NCBI RefSeq assembly: GCF_948329515.1
Contig: NZ_CAOJCN010000018.1
Span: forward strand, 61,011 to 125,010
Length of the DNA stretch: 64,000 nucleotides
Source: Cohnella rhizoplanae
Lineage (GTDB): Bacteria > Bacillota > Bacilli > Paenibacillales > Paenibacillaceae
Direction: 5' to 3'
The position numbers were made by a program, and so were the translations under genes. Every line of letters starts with the position of its first letter. The stretch's first letter is position 1. Of the stretch, positions 18,796 to 31,475 are shown in pieces. The notes under the pieces were generated by a model. That model did not search any database. It was given only the letters and a program-made list of their open reading frames with translations, and was not told the DNA's origin.

Positions 18796-19596
18796 TTACT
18801 CGGTCTCCTCAGGATGTCGGACCACGAGAATCTCGACACGCCGGTTTTTCTGACGATTGGCTTCCGTATCGTTCGCGGCCACGGGACGCGTATCCGCATA
18901 GCCGGCGATCTCGAATAAGCTCTCCGGCAGCTTGCGGATGTCGACGAAGTAGCGGAGGACCGACAGCGCGCGGCCCGACGACAATCCCCAATTGTCCTGG
19001 AACGCGGACCCCGCCTGAATCGGCAAGTTATCGGTATGGCCCTGGATGGAGATCGTCGTGTCCAGCTTCGTGAACAGGCTGGAGAGCTTGTCCAGGGCCG
19101 GCCTGGCATCCGGCTTAAGGTCCGCCCTGCCCAGATCGAACAGGAACCGGTCGGACAGACGAATCGAGATGCCCTGCGGCGTGTCCCCGACGAAGACGTC
19201 CTGCTGCAGCTTATTTTCCTTCACGTACGTCTCGATGACCTTCAGCAGGTCCTGCAGCGCCTGTTCGCGCCTTCTCGCGAGCTCGGCGTCGAGCTGCGCG
19301 TTCGCGTCGGAGGAGGGGCTGGGCGACGCGGCGGCCGAAGGCGCGGGATCCGGGTGCTTGGATACGTCGGTGCTGCCTTGGATGCCGGTGCCCATCTCGA
19401 TGATGCTGTCCGCACGGTTGAATTCCAGCTGAAGCGACTTCGCGAGCGAATCGTACTTCTTGATATCGATCTGGCTCATCGCGTACATGATAATGAAGAA
19501 AATCAGCAGCAATGTAATAAGATCCGCGTATGTAATCAGCCAGCGATCATGGCTTTCATGCCCGCTTTGGCGGCGTCTGTTCCGTCTCCGGGCCAT
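18796..19596 (-). CDS. Flagellar stator protein, MotB/MotS family
   Basis: Protein of 266 residues with a single N-terminal transmembrane segment (ITYADLITLLLIFFIIMYAM), in which the Asp of ADL is the ion-carrying residue, a linker rich in Ser/Ala/Pro, and a C-terminal OmpA-like peptidoglycan-binding domain (SIQGHTDNLPIQ, NRRVEILVV). The segment after the helix, SQIDIKKY, looks more like MotS (Na+ type) than MotB. It anchors the stator to the wall. The start at 19596 has AAAGGAGG upstream and lies 41 bases inside the 3' end of the upstream stator gene. Confidence 0.88.
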   Translation of the reverse strand: MARRRNRRRQSGHESHDRWLITYADLITLLLIFFIIMYAMSQIDIKKYDSLAKSLQLEFNRADSIIEMGTGIQGSTDVSKHPDPAPSAAASPSPSSDANAQLDAELARRREQALQDLLKVIETYVKENKLQQDVFVGDTPQGISIRLSDRFLFDLGRADLKPDARPALDKLSSLFTKLDTTISIQGHTDNLPIQAGSAFQDNWGLSSGRALSVLRYFVDIRKLPESLFEIAGYADTRPVAANDTEANRQKNRRVEILVVRHPEETE

Positions 19597-20389
19597 CTTC
19601 GGTCTCCTCCTTTGGCCGCGCGAAGGACAGTTCCTCCGTATGCATGAAGGCAGTCAATTTCTTGCGGATGAGCGCGGGATTCTCGCCGGCCTGGATGGCG
19701 AGGATGCCTTCGAGCATCATCTCCGTAAACTGCACGCTCTCGGCCGCGCGGATGCGAATCTTGGACGCGATGGGCAGGTAGATGATGTTCGCGGAGGCGA
19801 CGCCGTAAAGCGTGGCGGTAAACGCGACCGCGATCGCCGGACCCAACGTGCCCGGATCGGCGAGATTGCTCAGGACGTGGATAAGGCCCATAACGGTGCC
19901 GATGATGCCCATCGTCGGCGCGTATCCTCCGGCCGATTCGAAGATTTTCGCCTGGTTTTCCATCCGTTGTTCGACGGCGTCGATCTCGAATTCGAGGATC
20001 TGCCTGCTGAGCTCGGGATCGGTGCCGTCGACGACGATTTGGAGGCCGTTTTTGATGAAGGAATCCTGGTGCTCGGCGATCTTGTTCTCTAGCGCGAGCA
20101 CGCCTTCCCGGCGCGCGGTCGTGGCCAGCTCTACGATCTCGTCGATCCTGGCGCTAATCTCCGGCGTGCTCGGACGGAATGCCGTCTTCAGCGATTCGGG
20201 GATCTGCTTGAGCCGGGATGCCGGGAAGCTCACCGCGACGGCTGCGAACGTGCCGCCGAATACGATCAGCAGCGCCGTCTTTTCGACCAGCCCTTCCCAA
20301 TGTCCGCCTTCCCATAAAAATCCGCCTATTAACGCGGCAAGGGCCGCCAATATGCCCCAGGACGTCGTCTGGTCCATTCGCTGCTTCAT
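19556..20389 (-). CDS. Flagellar stator protein, MotA/MotP family
   Basis: Protein of 277 residues with four hydrophobic segments and the long cytoplasmic loop typical of MotA/MotP, which pushes the rotor. Recognisable parts are IVFGGTFAAVAVSFP and YAPTMGIIGTVMGLIHVLSNL. The phrase around ALLIVFGGTFAAVAVSFPAS resembles MotP, suggesting a MotPS-like pair that could use Na+; ion choice cannot be settled by eye. It is the first gene of the pair and overlaps its partner by 41 bases. The ATG at 20389 is preceded by AAAGGAGTG. No other flagellar genes are in the window. Confidence 0.88.
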   Translation of the reverse strand: MKQRMDQTTSWGILAALAALIGGFLWEGGHWEGLVEKTALLIVFGGTFAAVAVSFPASRLKQIPESLKTAFRPSTPEISARIDEIVELATTARREGVLALENKIAEHQDSFIKNGLQIVVDGTDPELSRQILEFEIDAVEQRMENQAKIFESAGGYAPTMGIIGTVMGLIHVLSNLADPGTLGPAIAVAFTATLYGVASANIIYLPIASKIRIRAAESVQFTEMMLEGILAIQAGENPALIRKKLTAFMHTEELSFARPKEETEDGPETEQTPPKRA

Positions 20390-20403
20390 GCAGCTTCACT
20401 CCT

Positions 20404-20450
20404 TTGACTGGTTTCCGGGAACCCGATATAATGAATGAGAACACATATTC
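20404..20450 (+). promoter_or_regulatory. uvrB promoter with LexA (SOS) box
   Basis: TTGACT at 20404-20409 and TATAAT at 20427-20432 are spaced by 17 bases. Seven bases after the -10, at 20439-20450, lies GAACACATATTC, a one-mismatch version of the Gram-positive LexA core GAAC-N4-GTTC. The identical 12-mer lies at the same relative place in front of uvrA. Repressor bound here would block the start of transcription. Confidence 0.85.
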
Positions 20451-20545
20451 GGACTCACTGGAAGGGATATCCTGTTTATCGGTCGAATGAAGCAGGGTAC
20501 GATATAGGACTTTGGTCTACAAGACACGCGGAGGTGGGCTTTTAC

Positions 20546-22534
<1,989 letters not shown>

Positions 22535-22544
22535 TTTCGCAATC

Positions 22545-22583
22545 AATCCCCGCCTGGACGCGATCCCGGCCGGGGATTTTTTG
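22545..22583 (+). terminator. Rho-independent terminator after uvrB
   Basis: AATCCCCG (22545-22552) pairs with CGGGGATT (22571-22578) and is followed by a T run, so uvrB transcription should end here and uvrA needs its own promoter. Confidence 0.85.
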
Positions 22584-22677
22584 TCGATTATCTTATTCGG
22601 AGCCGGCAGTCATCTGCGTCGATTTACTCCTTCTCATTTTCTATAGCGACGGTCATGGGCCATACTAGTTCTTTTTT

Positions 22678-22708
22678 GCGCGTTTTAACGATATCCCCTT
22701 CGCACAGG
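22678..22708 (+). repeat. Forward copy of the dispersed 28-base repeat, left of the transposase-like gene
   Basis: The first 25 bases are identical to the copy at 12846-12870 (core AACGATATCCCCTTCG), ending in CAGG. With the inverted copy at 23807-23834 it brackets the transposase-like gene, giving a unit of about 1.16 kb, a normal size for an IS1595-type element. Confidence 0.65.
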
Positions 22709-22761
22709 AAGGCGGTCTATAAGGATACAAAGTGAAGCTTTCTAACCTTGGATGATTATGG

Positions 22762-22781
22762 TATTATAAGAACAAATGTTC
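22762..22781 (+). promoter_or_regulatory. -10 element and LexA box of the transposase-like gene
   Basis: A TATTAT hexamer at 22762-22767 is followed at 22770-22781 by GAACAAATGTTC, which fits the B. subtilis LexA consensus core GAAC-RNRY-GTTY fully and is a better match than the uvrB and uvrA boxes. No good -35 hexamer is seen. The box is 20 bases upstream of the predicted start codon. Confidence 0.7.
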
Positions 22782-22800
22782 CTATTAGAGGGTGCGCGAG

Positions 22801-23730
22801 ATGAATAAACGGAAATCGATCGGGGAGCAGATGCCGGCATTCGAGGAGGATGATTGCAAACAAGCGCTGCTGCGGGCCAAGTGGCCGAATGGGTACCGCT
22901 GCCCCCGTTGCGACCATCCCGCCTATTATCCCATTGTCTCGCGCCGCAGAGATATATACGAGTGCCGCGCTTGCGCCCATCAGACGTCTCTTACTGCGGG
23001 TACGATCATGGAAGGCACACGTACGCCGCTCGTGAAGTGGTTCAGTGCCTTATACATGATGCAGACGGGCATTTCCGCCAAGCTATTATCCGCGATCCTG
23101 CACGTGACCTATAAGACCGCTTGGCTGATGAATCATAAGCTTCGTCATGCGATTCAGATTTGGGATGAAGCGAAGCCGTTGAAGGGCGACGTGCAGCTCT
23201 ACGGTGATTTTTATGCGCGTCCGGTTATGAGCGGCGTATTCGAACCGCCTGATCAACGGGAGCAGCCGGCAGTAGTAGGGGCTTCCATCAGCCCGGAGAC
23301 ATATGAGATTGAAGAAGCGAAGATGAAGAGAGTGCCGAAGTCGATGTTCAATCGGCGAATTTTTGACGTGGGCTCCTACGGCACCTTCTTGTGGCGTCAT
23401 GTGTCGGACGACCATGCCGAGGTGCGAAGTATCGAGATCGTGAGGCAAAGCGATAGCGAAGGCGTAACGGAATTAGGCTTGCTCTGGCGCGGTGTCATCG
23501 GTTGGCTCGCCAGGACGTTCGGAGGAATCGGACCCAAGCACTTGCAAGCCTACCTAGACGAGTTTTGTTTTCGAATCAACGCCCGGTCGGACGTGTTCGG
23601 CAAGCTTCTTTCCTTGTGCGGCCAGACGCCTACAGTTACGTTGCGCGGGCTGGTGAATAGAATTCGGGCCGTGCGGTCGATAAGATGGACGAGCTCTGTC
23701 GGAAAAAAGCAGCCACAGAGAGCGGTGTAA
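22801..23730 (+). CDS. IS1595-type transposase-like protein, probably catalytically defective
   Basis: Intact frame of about 309 residues. The N-terminal half matches the IS1595/ISXO2 zinc-ribbon region (RAKWPNGYRCPRCDHPAYYP, YECRACAHQTSLTAGTIMEG, PLVKWFSALYMM). The C-terminal end matches the family (PKHLQAYLDEFCFRINAR). Where active members have a VDET-type first Asp, this one reads DVQLYGDFYARP, and where they have NGIESFW it reads TELGLLW, so the first Asp and last Glu appear replaced by Tyr and Gly. The start has AGAGGG upstream; a GTG at 22792 is less likely. It lies between uvrB and uvrA behind its own LexA box. A decaying IS is the simple alternative to a domesticated protein. Confidence 0.75.
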   Translation: MNKRKSIGEQMPAFEEDDCKQALLRAKWPNGYRCPRCDHPAYYPIVSRRRDIYECRACAHQTSLTAGTIMEGTRTPLVKWFSALYMMQTGISAKLLSAILHVTYKTAWLMNHKLRHAIQIWDEAKPLKGDVQLYGDFYARPVMSGVFEPPDQREQPAVVGASISPETYEIEEAKMKRVPKSMFNRRIFDVGSYGTFLWRHVSDDHAEVRSIEIVRQSDSEGVTELGLLWRGVIGWLARTFGGIGPKHLQAYLDEFCFRINARSDVFGKLLSLCGQTPTVTLRGLVNRIRAVRSIRWTSSVGKKQPQRAV

Positions 23731-23806
23731 GTGTCCTAGGGATACGCGGAATACCCTTACTCTAAGGGAACGTTGATTCTTTAACTCTGGCTAAGCACGG
23801 CATTTT

Positions 23807-23834
23807 CCTGATCGAAGGGGATACCGTTGAAAAG
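23807..23834 (-). repeat. Inverted copy of the dispersed 28-base repeat, right of the transposase-like gene
   Basis: Read on the minus strand it gives CTTTTCAACGGTATCCCC followed by TTCGATCAGG, close to the copies at 12846, 12891 and 22678. It lies 77 bases after the transposase-like stop. The rest of the 388-bp gap to uvrA holds only the uvrA promoter. Confidence 0.65.
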
Positions 23835-23998
23835 TCTGAAAACAAGTCGCTTCTTGGCAGCGAGAGGCGGCTTTTCCTGACAGGCAATCGATACGAGTTG
23901 CGAACGCTCACCGTCTATGGGTCGGATACCGTCCAATCGGTGTAAAGGACCTGAAGAAGCGCTCTCCAAAGAACGCCGCGCCTTGGTGGGATTTCCAT

Positions 23999-24046
23999 TT
24001 GCGAACCAGTTCATCCGCAAGTATAATGAGACGAGAACACATATTC
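23999..24046 (+). promoter_or_regulatory. uvrA promoter with LexA (SOS) box
   Basis: TTGCGA at 23999-24004 and TATAAT at 24022-24027 are spaced by 17 bases. GAACACATATTC at 24035-24046 starts 8 bases after the -10 and is identical to the uvrB box, with the same preceding AG. uvrA is therefore predicted to be an independent SOS transcription unit. Confidence 0.82.
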
Positions 24047-24118
24047 TTATGTGATGGAACGTGAACGGAGGCGGCGCGGAGAGCGAGCCAAGCCGTTAAC
24101 GACAGGAGGCTGTACGTT

Positions 24119-26983
<2,865 letters not shown>

Positions 26984-27021
26984 CTCGACCGTCGTCCGCT
27001 AGTGCGAGAAAGGTGAGGCGA

Positions 27022-27717
27022 ATGGCAATCGATCCGAAACGGCGAGCGGGCGAAGAAGCGGTCAAATGGGTTGAGGACGGCATGCTGGTGGGGCTGGGAA
27101 CGGGCTCTACCGCATACTGGGCGATCATGGACATCGGCAGGCGCGTCAAAGAGGGATTGAAGATCACGGCGGTGCCGACTTCGATCCGGTCCGAGGAGCT
27201 GGCGATCTCGCTGGGCATTCGGTTGGTGACGCTGGACAGCATCCAGCCGGACGGCATCGATCTGACGATCGACGGCGCGGACGAGGCGGACGGCGACCTG
27301 AACCTGATCAAGGGAGGGGGCGGCGCGCTCCTGCGCGAGAAGATCATCGCCGCGCACAGTAAGCGCCTCGTCATCGTTGCCGATGCCTCCAAGGCCGTTG
27401 AGACGCTCGGCAGGTTTCCGCTGCCCGTCGAGATCGTGCCGTTCGGCTCCAAGCTGACGATGGGACGCCTCGAGGCGCTGGGCGGCCATCCGGCGCTTCG
27501 CTTGAACGAGAACGGCGAGCCCTACGTGACGGACAACGGCAATTATATCGCGGACTGCCGCTTCGGCGTCATTGACGACGCAGCCGCGCTCGAGACGACG
27601 CTGAATCTGGTCCCCGGCGTCGTGGAGAACGGCTTGTTCGTCGGGATGGCGGAGCGCATCGTCATCTGCGACGAGAACGGCGCGGTTAGCGTTCGGGAGC
27701 GCGGCGGCCAGGGATGA
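27022..27717 (+). CDS. rpiA: Ribose-5-phosphate isomerase A
   Basis: Cytosolic enzyme of 231 residues interconverting ribose 5-phosphate and ribulose 5-phosphate in the pentose phosphate pathway. Family motifs are GLGTGSTAYWAI, TSIRSEELA, DGADEADGDLNLIKGGG and VPFGSKLTMGRLEALGG. The ATG at 27022 is preceded by AAAGGTGAGG. It lies 38 bases after uvrA and may be partly co-transcribed with it, although no functional link is implied. A strong terminator follows. Confidence 0.94.
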   Translation: MAIDPKRRAGEEAVKWVEDGMLVGLGTGSTAYWAIMDIGRRVKEGLKITAVPTSIRSEELAISLGIRLVTLDSIQPDGIDLTIDGADEADGDLNLIKGGGGALLREKIIAAHSKRLVIVADASKAVETLGRFPLPVEIVPFGSKLTMGRLEALGGHPALRLNENGEPYVTDNGNYIADCRFGVIDDAAALETTLNLVPGVVENGLFVGMAERIVICDENGAVSVRERGGQG

Positions 27718-27752
27718 CAGGTGCTGCGCGCGTATCGACGCGGGATTGCGTT

Positions 27753-27800
27753 AAAAAGGGTTGCACTTCTCCGCCAGACCGGAGAGGAGCAACCCTTTTT
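27753..27800. terminator. Strong bidirectional terminator after rpiA
   Basis: A 12-bp stem (AAAAAGGGTTGC at 27753-27764 with GCAACCCTTTTT at 27789-27800) with an inner CTCC/GGAG stem carries T runs on both strands and separates rpiA from the convergent glycosidase gene. Confidence 0.9.
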
Positions 27801-27818
27801 CGTTTCCTGCCGGCCGGC

Positions 27819-30800
27819 CTACTGGCGCGTCAGCATGAGCTTGTCGATCGCGAGCGTATAGGCGTTGCTGCCGGGGTCCTTTCCGGTGATCTGGAACTTG
27901 AACGTTTTGTTGCCCGAGGCGCCGATTGTGACGGTGCCAAGGCCGACCGTGTCGTAAAACGCGTTGGCGTCATACCAGTCGAGCGGCTGGCCAACCGCCG
28001 CGCCGTCGACGTACAGCTGCGCCGTACCGCGGTCCGGATGCTTTTTCAGCCGCGCGCTGATCGCGTAAGTGCCGGCCGAGGGCACGTTTACGGTATACTG
28101 CAGCCAATCGCCTACGGCATTGAAGTTGCTGTAGCTTAGCGAGCCGCCGCTAGCTGCCGCGTCCGTTCCGTTCGTATACGTATCGCCGGAAGTGACGGTC
28201 GTCGCGAGGCTCTCCGCCTCGTAGGTAACCGGCTGCGGCGTCAGCGCGATATAATCGGTCGCGAGCGTATAGGAGGAGCTGGCCGCGTTTTTGCCCGTAG
28301 ACTGGAAGCGGAATGCCTTGGTGCCCGCCGAAGAGAACGTCACGCTGCCGAGATCGACGGAGACGTAGCCTTGGGCGCTCTGATACTCGTCGATCGGGGC
28401 GCCCTGCGCGGCGCCGTCGATATACAGCTGCGCGATGCCGCGGTCGGGATGCTTCTTCACCTGCACCTTCACATTGTAGGTGCCGGCCGCAGGCACGTTG
28501 ACCGCGTATTGGACCCAGCCGCCGGCGGATACGGGATTCCCGTAGCTTAGCGCGCCGTTGCTGGCCGCGGAGTCGTTGCTCACCGTGGTCGAGCCGCCGG
28601 CTGACGTCGTGGCCGTCGCGTTCTCGGCCTCGTACTTGACGGCTTCCGGAACCGGCGGAGGCAGTGTCCGGTCGGGCGACTTGTACGTGAGCCGGATCGC
28701 GTCCGTCGCGAGCGTATATTGGCCGCTGGCCGCGTTCTTGCCCGTCACCTGGAACTTGAACGCTTTGTCGCCCGCAGACGTAAAGGCGATATTACCCAGG
28801 TTCACCTCGACATAGCCCTGCGTCGCGGCATACTCGTCGATCGGCGCGCCTTGGGCCGCGCCGTCGATGTACAGCTGCGCCGTACCCCGGTCCGGATGCT
28901 TCTTGACTCGGACCTTAACGGTGTACGTGCCGGCGCTCGGCACGTTCACCGTGTACTGCACCCAGCCGCCGACGCCGCCGGCGTTGGCGTAATTCAACGC
29001 GCCTCCGCTGGCAACCGAGTCGGTGCCGTTCTCCTGCGTGCCGCCCGCGGACATCGCTACCGGCAGACTCTCGGCCTCGCTCACGATTCCAGACGAGACG
29101 GTCGCGCTGCCCGTGCCGCCAGAGCCGATCGCGACATCGACCGCTATGGTCTTGCCGGCCGTCCGGTCGAACACAATGACCTTGCCCGTCGTATCCGCAG
29201 CGCCAGTCGCGTTCACCGTAAGCGCCGAGCCGCCGACAGCGCTCTGCGTGAACGATGCGATCTTCTCGTCCGCATACACGACCTGCATCTCTGCCGCCGC
29301 GTTGTCCTCCTGGATCCAGAACGCCTTGCCCTTGGACGTATTCTCCGCCAGATTGACAGGCAGGCCCGGCGACTTCAGTTGAGCGCCGGTATATCGTCCC
29401 TTGTACCGGTAACCGATATTACCGCTGTCGTCCATCGTCACATCCTCGACGAGGTACGTCTTGTTGCTGTCCAGCCACCGGAGGTTCAGCGTCAGCTCCG
29501 TGGCCGCCGCCGTCTCGCCAGCCGCCGTCGCAATGACGAGCGCTTTGCTCTTGTCGTCCGACGCGTACATCCAGGCGTACGGACCGGACGTGTCGAAGTT
29601 CGGCCCGGCGTACAGCGGCCGGGTCATCCCGTCCGTCAGGGCGACGATGCGCGGATTTTTGCGCCATTCGTTGAACTTCTTCAGCGTCGAGATGCCCGCC
29701 GCGCTCCAGGTGCTCGGATCCTTCGCGAACTTGATGACGCGCGCCAGCATGTAGGAGTAGTAGTCTTCGGTCTTGCCGGTCGTCAGGCCGCCGTAGTAGA
29801 CCGAGTTCATCGGCAGATAGCCGAAGCTGTTAAAGCCGATCAGCATGCTCTTGTCGACGTTGCCCTTGGCGGAGACGAAGCCGTTGTCCCCGATGTGCAG
29901 CAGCCCGACATTGCGGTCGCCTTGGGTCGGATAATAGTCGACCTCGCTGGTCTCCTTCATGAGGAAGTCCGGATGGCGGGAGACGACGTCGTTCATGTAA
30001 TTGCGCACGTTCACGTTTTTACGGTAAACGCTGTCGCTGGGATGCGAGGTTGAGGTAGCCGTCGTATTCGGCCAGAACTCGGTCAAGTCGATCATCTGGT
30101 GCGAGAGGCGATAATTCGGAATCATGAAGTCCTCGACCTGGCTGCGCTTGAACTCGATGTTCGCAGGATCGGCCAGATCTCGCCCCGCGTTATGATTGTC
30201 CCCGGTCATGCTGAACCACAGGCCGAAGCGCATGCCCTGGCCCGCGATCGTGTCCGTCAGCGCGGCCAGGTTCGAGGTGAAGGCGCTCGCGGGCGTCGTC
30301 GTGTCGCGCGTCGTATTCCAGAGGTCGTCGAGCATCACCATGTCCATGCCCGCCTGCGCGGCCTTCGGAATAACCGTGTTGCGATAGTAGGATTCCGTAC
30401 GGTTGTTCAGCCACTCCCAATCGTTGGTCGTGAAGACCGCCGTCGTATGGTGATATTTAAAGCGCTTACGAAAATGTTCTTCCACTGCCATGCGGCCGTC
30501 CAGTAGGTCCCCCTTGAACACGGTCATATCCACGGCGATATACTCGTAGGTCTCGCCGGGGAACAGCACGAGCTGAAGGGAGCCCGGATTCGTCGATACC
30601 TTCACGTTGTCGATGCCGCTCCAGGCGTTGATGTTGGCAAAGGGCAGATTGTTCGTCCCGCCCTGCGTCTTCCAGTTCATCTCCGGCTGGATCGTCCAGC
30701 CGTCGCCCGTGTCGTACCGGGTAATGGCGTTCTTCCCCGTATTCGGGGCCAGCGCGCCCGCGGTGCTGCTCCAGGTCATGTTCGGTACGTAGTAGAGCGT

Positions 30801-31361
30801 ATGGGCATCGTTCGGGAAGTTAAGCGCGATGATGTCCGAAGCCGAGATCGTTTTCTCCGAGCTGCTGTTGTTCTTGAGGACGTTCGAATACTTGAGCCCC
30901 GCACGATCGTTGTACAGCTGGAACTTCAGCTGTACGGTCACGTTCTGCGGCGAGGTGCGGCTGAGCGGAATGGTCAGCTCCTTGCCCCAGGTCGTGCCGA
31001 ACTTGGAGATGTCGGCGATCGTATCCGTGCCGAGCGTCCAACCGCCGTCGTCCGCATACAGATCGCTGCCGCCGTAGTTGTAGTAGAACAAGTGGCTGCT
31101 GCCGCTGCCGGTCAGATATTCTCTGCCCGCTTCTTTGTTGTAGAAGCTGGTCATCTCCACGCTGCCGCCGCTGAACGTAATGACCGCCCGCAGGACGTCG
31201 TTCTCCAGCGTCCACGTATTGCCGCTCTTCACGATCGTCGAGCCGGCCGCGGCCGCTTTGGGCACATGAGCCTCCTTCACGAACGGGATGCCTGTCAGCA
31301 GGAGACTTACGACCATCGCGATACACAATCCAAGACGCATTCCCGCTTTCCAAATCATCAT
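27819..31361 (-). CDS. Secreted GH-D-clan glycoside hydrolase with three C-terminal carbohydrate-binding-like repeats
   Basis: Exported enzyme of 1180 residues. A signal peptide (about 1-39) is followed by a beta-sandwich region and a TIM-barrel resembling GH36/GH31-like alpha-galactosidases: MVMLDDLWN (341-349), RFGLWFS (378-384), MIDLTEFW (423-430, candidate nucleophile Asp 425) and KETSEVDYYP (about 469-478). Residues 757-904, 905-1043 and 1044-1180 are three copies of a CBM6/35-like module (each with AEN/AES, KKHPDRG, AQLYIDGAA or similar). The start at 31361 has AAAGGGG upstream. It is the last gene of a sugar-uptake operon, so it probably works outside the cell on a polymer or oligosaccharide whose products are imported. 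Exact family and substrate are uncertain. Confidence 0.78.
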   Translation of the reverse strand: MMIWKAGMRLGLCIAMVVSLLLTGIPFVKEAHVPKAAAAGSTIVKSGNTWTLENDVLRAVITFSGGSVEMTSFYNKEAGREYLTGSGSSHLFYYNYGGSDLYADDGGWTLGTDTIADISKFGTTWGKELTIPLSRTSPQNVTVQLKFQLYNDRAGLKYSNVLKNNSSSEKTISASDIIALNFPNDAHTLYYVPNMTWSSTAGALAPNTGKNAITRYDTGDGWTIQPEMNWKTQGGTNNLPFANINAWSGIDNVKVSTNPGSLQLVLFPGETYEYIAVDMTVFKGDLLDGRMAVEEHFRKRFKYHHTTAVFTTNDWEWLNNRTESYYRNTVIPKAAQAGMDMVMLDDLWNTTRDTTTPASAFTSNLAALTDTIAGQGMRFGLWFSMTGDNHNAGRDLADPANIEFKRSQVEDFMIPNYRLSHQMIDLTEFWPNTTATSTSHPSDSVYRKNVNVRNYMNDVVSRHPDFLMKETSEVDYYPTQGDRNVGLLHIGDNGFVSAKGNVDKSMLIGFNSFGYLPMNSVYYGGLTTGKTEDYYSYMLARVIKFAKDPSTWSAAGISTLKKFNEWRKNPRIVALTDGMTRPLYAGPNFDTSGPYAWMYASDDKSKALVIATAAGETAAATELTLNLRWLDSNKTYLVEDVTMDDSGNIGYRYKGRYTGAQLKSPGLPVNLAENTSKGKAFWIQEDNAAAEMQVVYADEKIASFTQSAVGGSALTVNATGAADTTGKVIVFDRTAGKTIAVDVAIGSGGTGSATVSSGIVSEAESLPVAMSAGGTQENGTDSVASGGALNYANAGGVGGWVQYTVNVPSAGTYTVKVRVKKHPDRGTAQLYIDGAAQGAPIDEYAATQGYVEVNLGNIAFTSAGDKAFKFQVTGKNAASGQYTLATDAIRLTYKSPDRTLPPPVPEAVKYEAENATATTSAGGSTTVSNDSAASNGALSYGNPVSAGGWVQYAVNVPAAGTYNVKVQVKKHPDRGIAQLYIDGAAQGAPIDEYQSAQGYVSVDLGSVTFSSAGTKAFRFQSTGKNAASSSYTLATDYIALTPQPVTYEAESLATTVTSGDTYTNGTDAAASGGSLSYSNFNAVGDWLQYTVNVPSAGTYAISARLKKHPDRGTAQLYVDGAAVGQPLDWYDANAFYDTVGLGTVTIGASGNKTFKFQITGKDPGSNAYTLAIDKLMLTRQ
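27822..29093 (-). repeat. Three tandem protein-coding repeats (CBM-like modules)
   Basis: The 3' third of the glycosidase gene consists of three modules of about 411-444 bp: 29093-28650, 28649-28233 and 28232-27822. The encoded KKHPDRG segment recurs in each and the DNA around it is nearly identical, which indicates duplication and possibly gene conversion. Confidence 0.8.
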
Positions 31362-31475
31362 TCAAAACCCCTTTCGGCGCATATTGAAATAGACCCGCTC
31401 GCCGCCCGCCTAAGGCACCGCGCGCAAGCTTAGGCGGCTTGCGGGCCCGGTGAATCCTCGATTCTTACAGCCTCT

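Noticed and set aside
18796..20389. Reading the 41-bp stator overlap as a frameshift or fusion
   Set aside because: Both frames have complete domains and a good ribosome binding site precedes the second start; overlap is simple coupling.
20455..20480. GAAGGGATATCC-like sequence in the uvrB leader, similar to the dispersed repeat
   Set aside because: Only about 12 bases match and the flanks differ, so it was not counted as a repeat copy.
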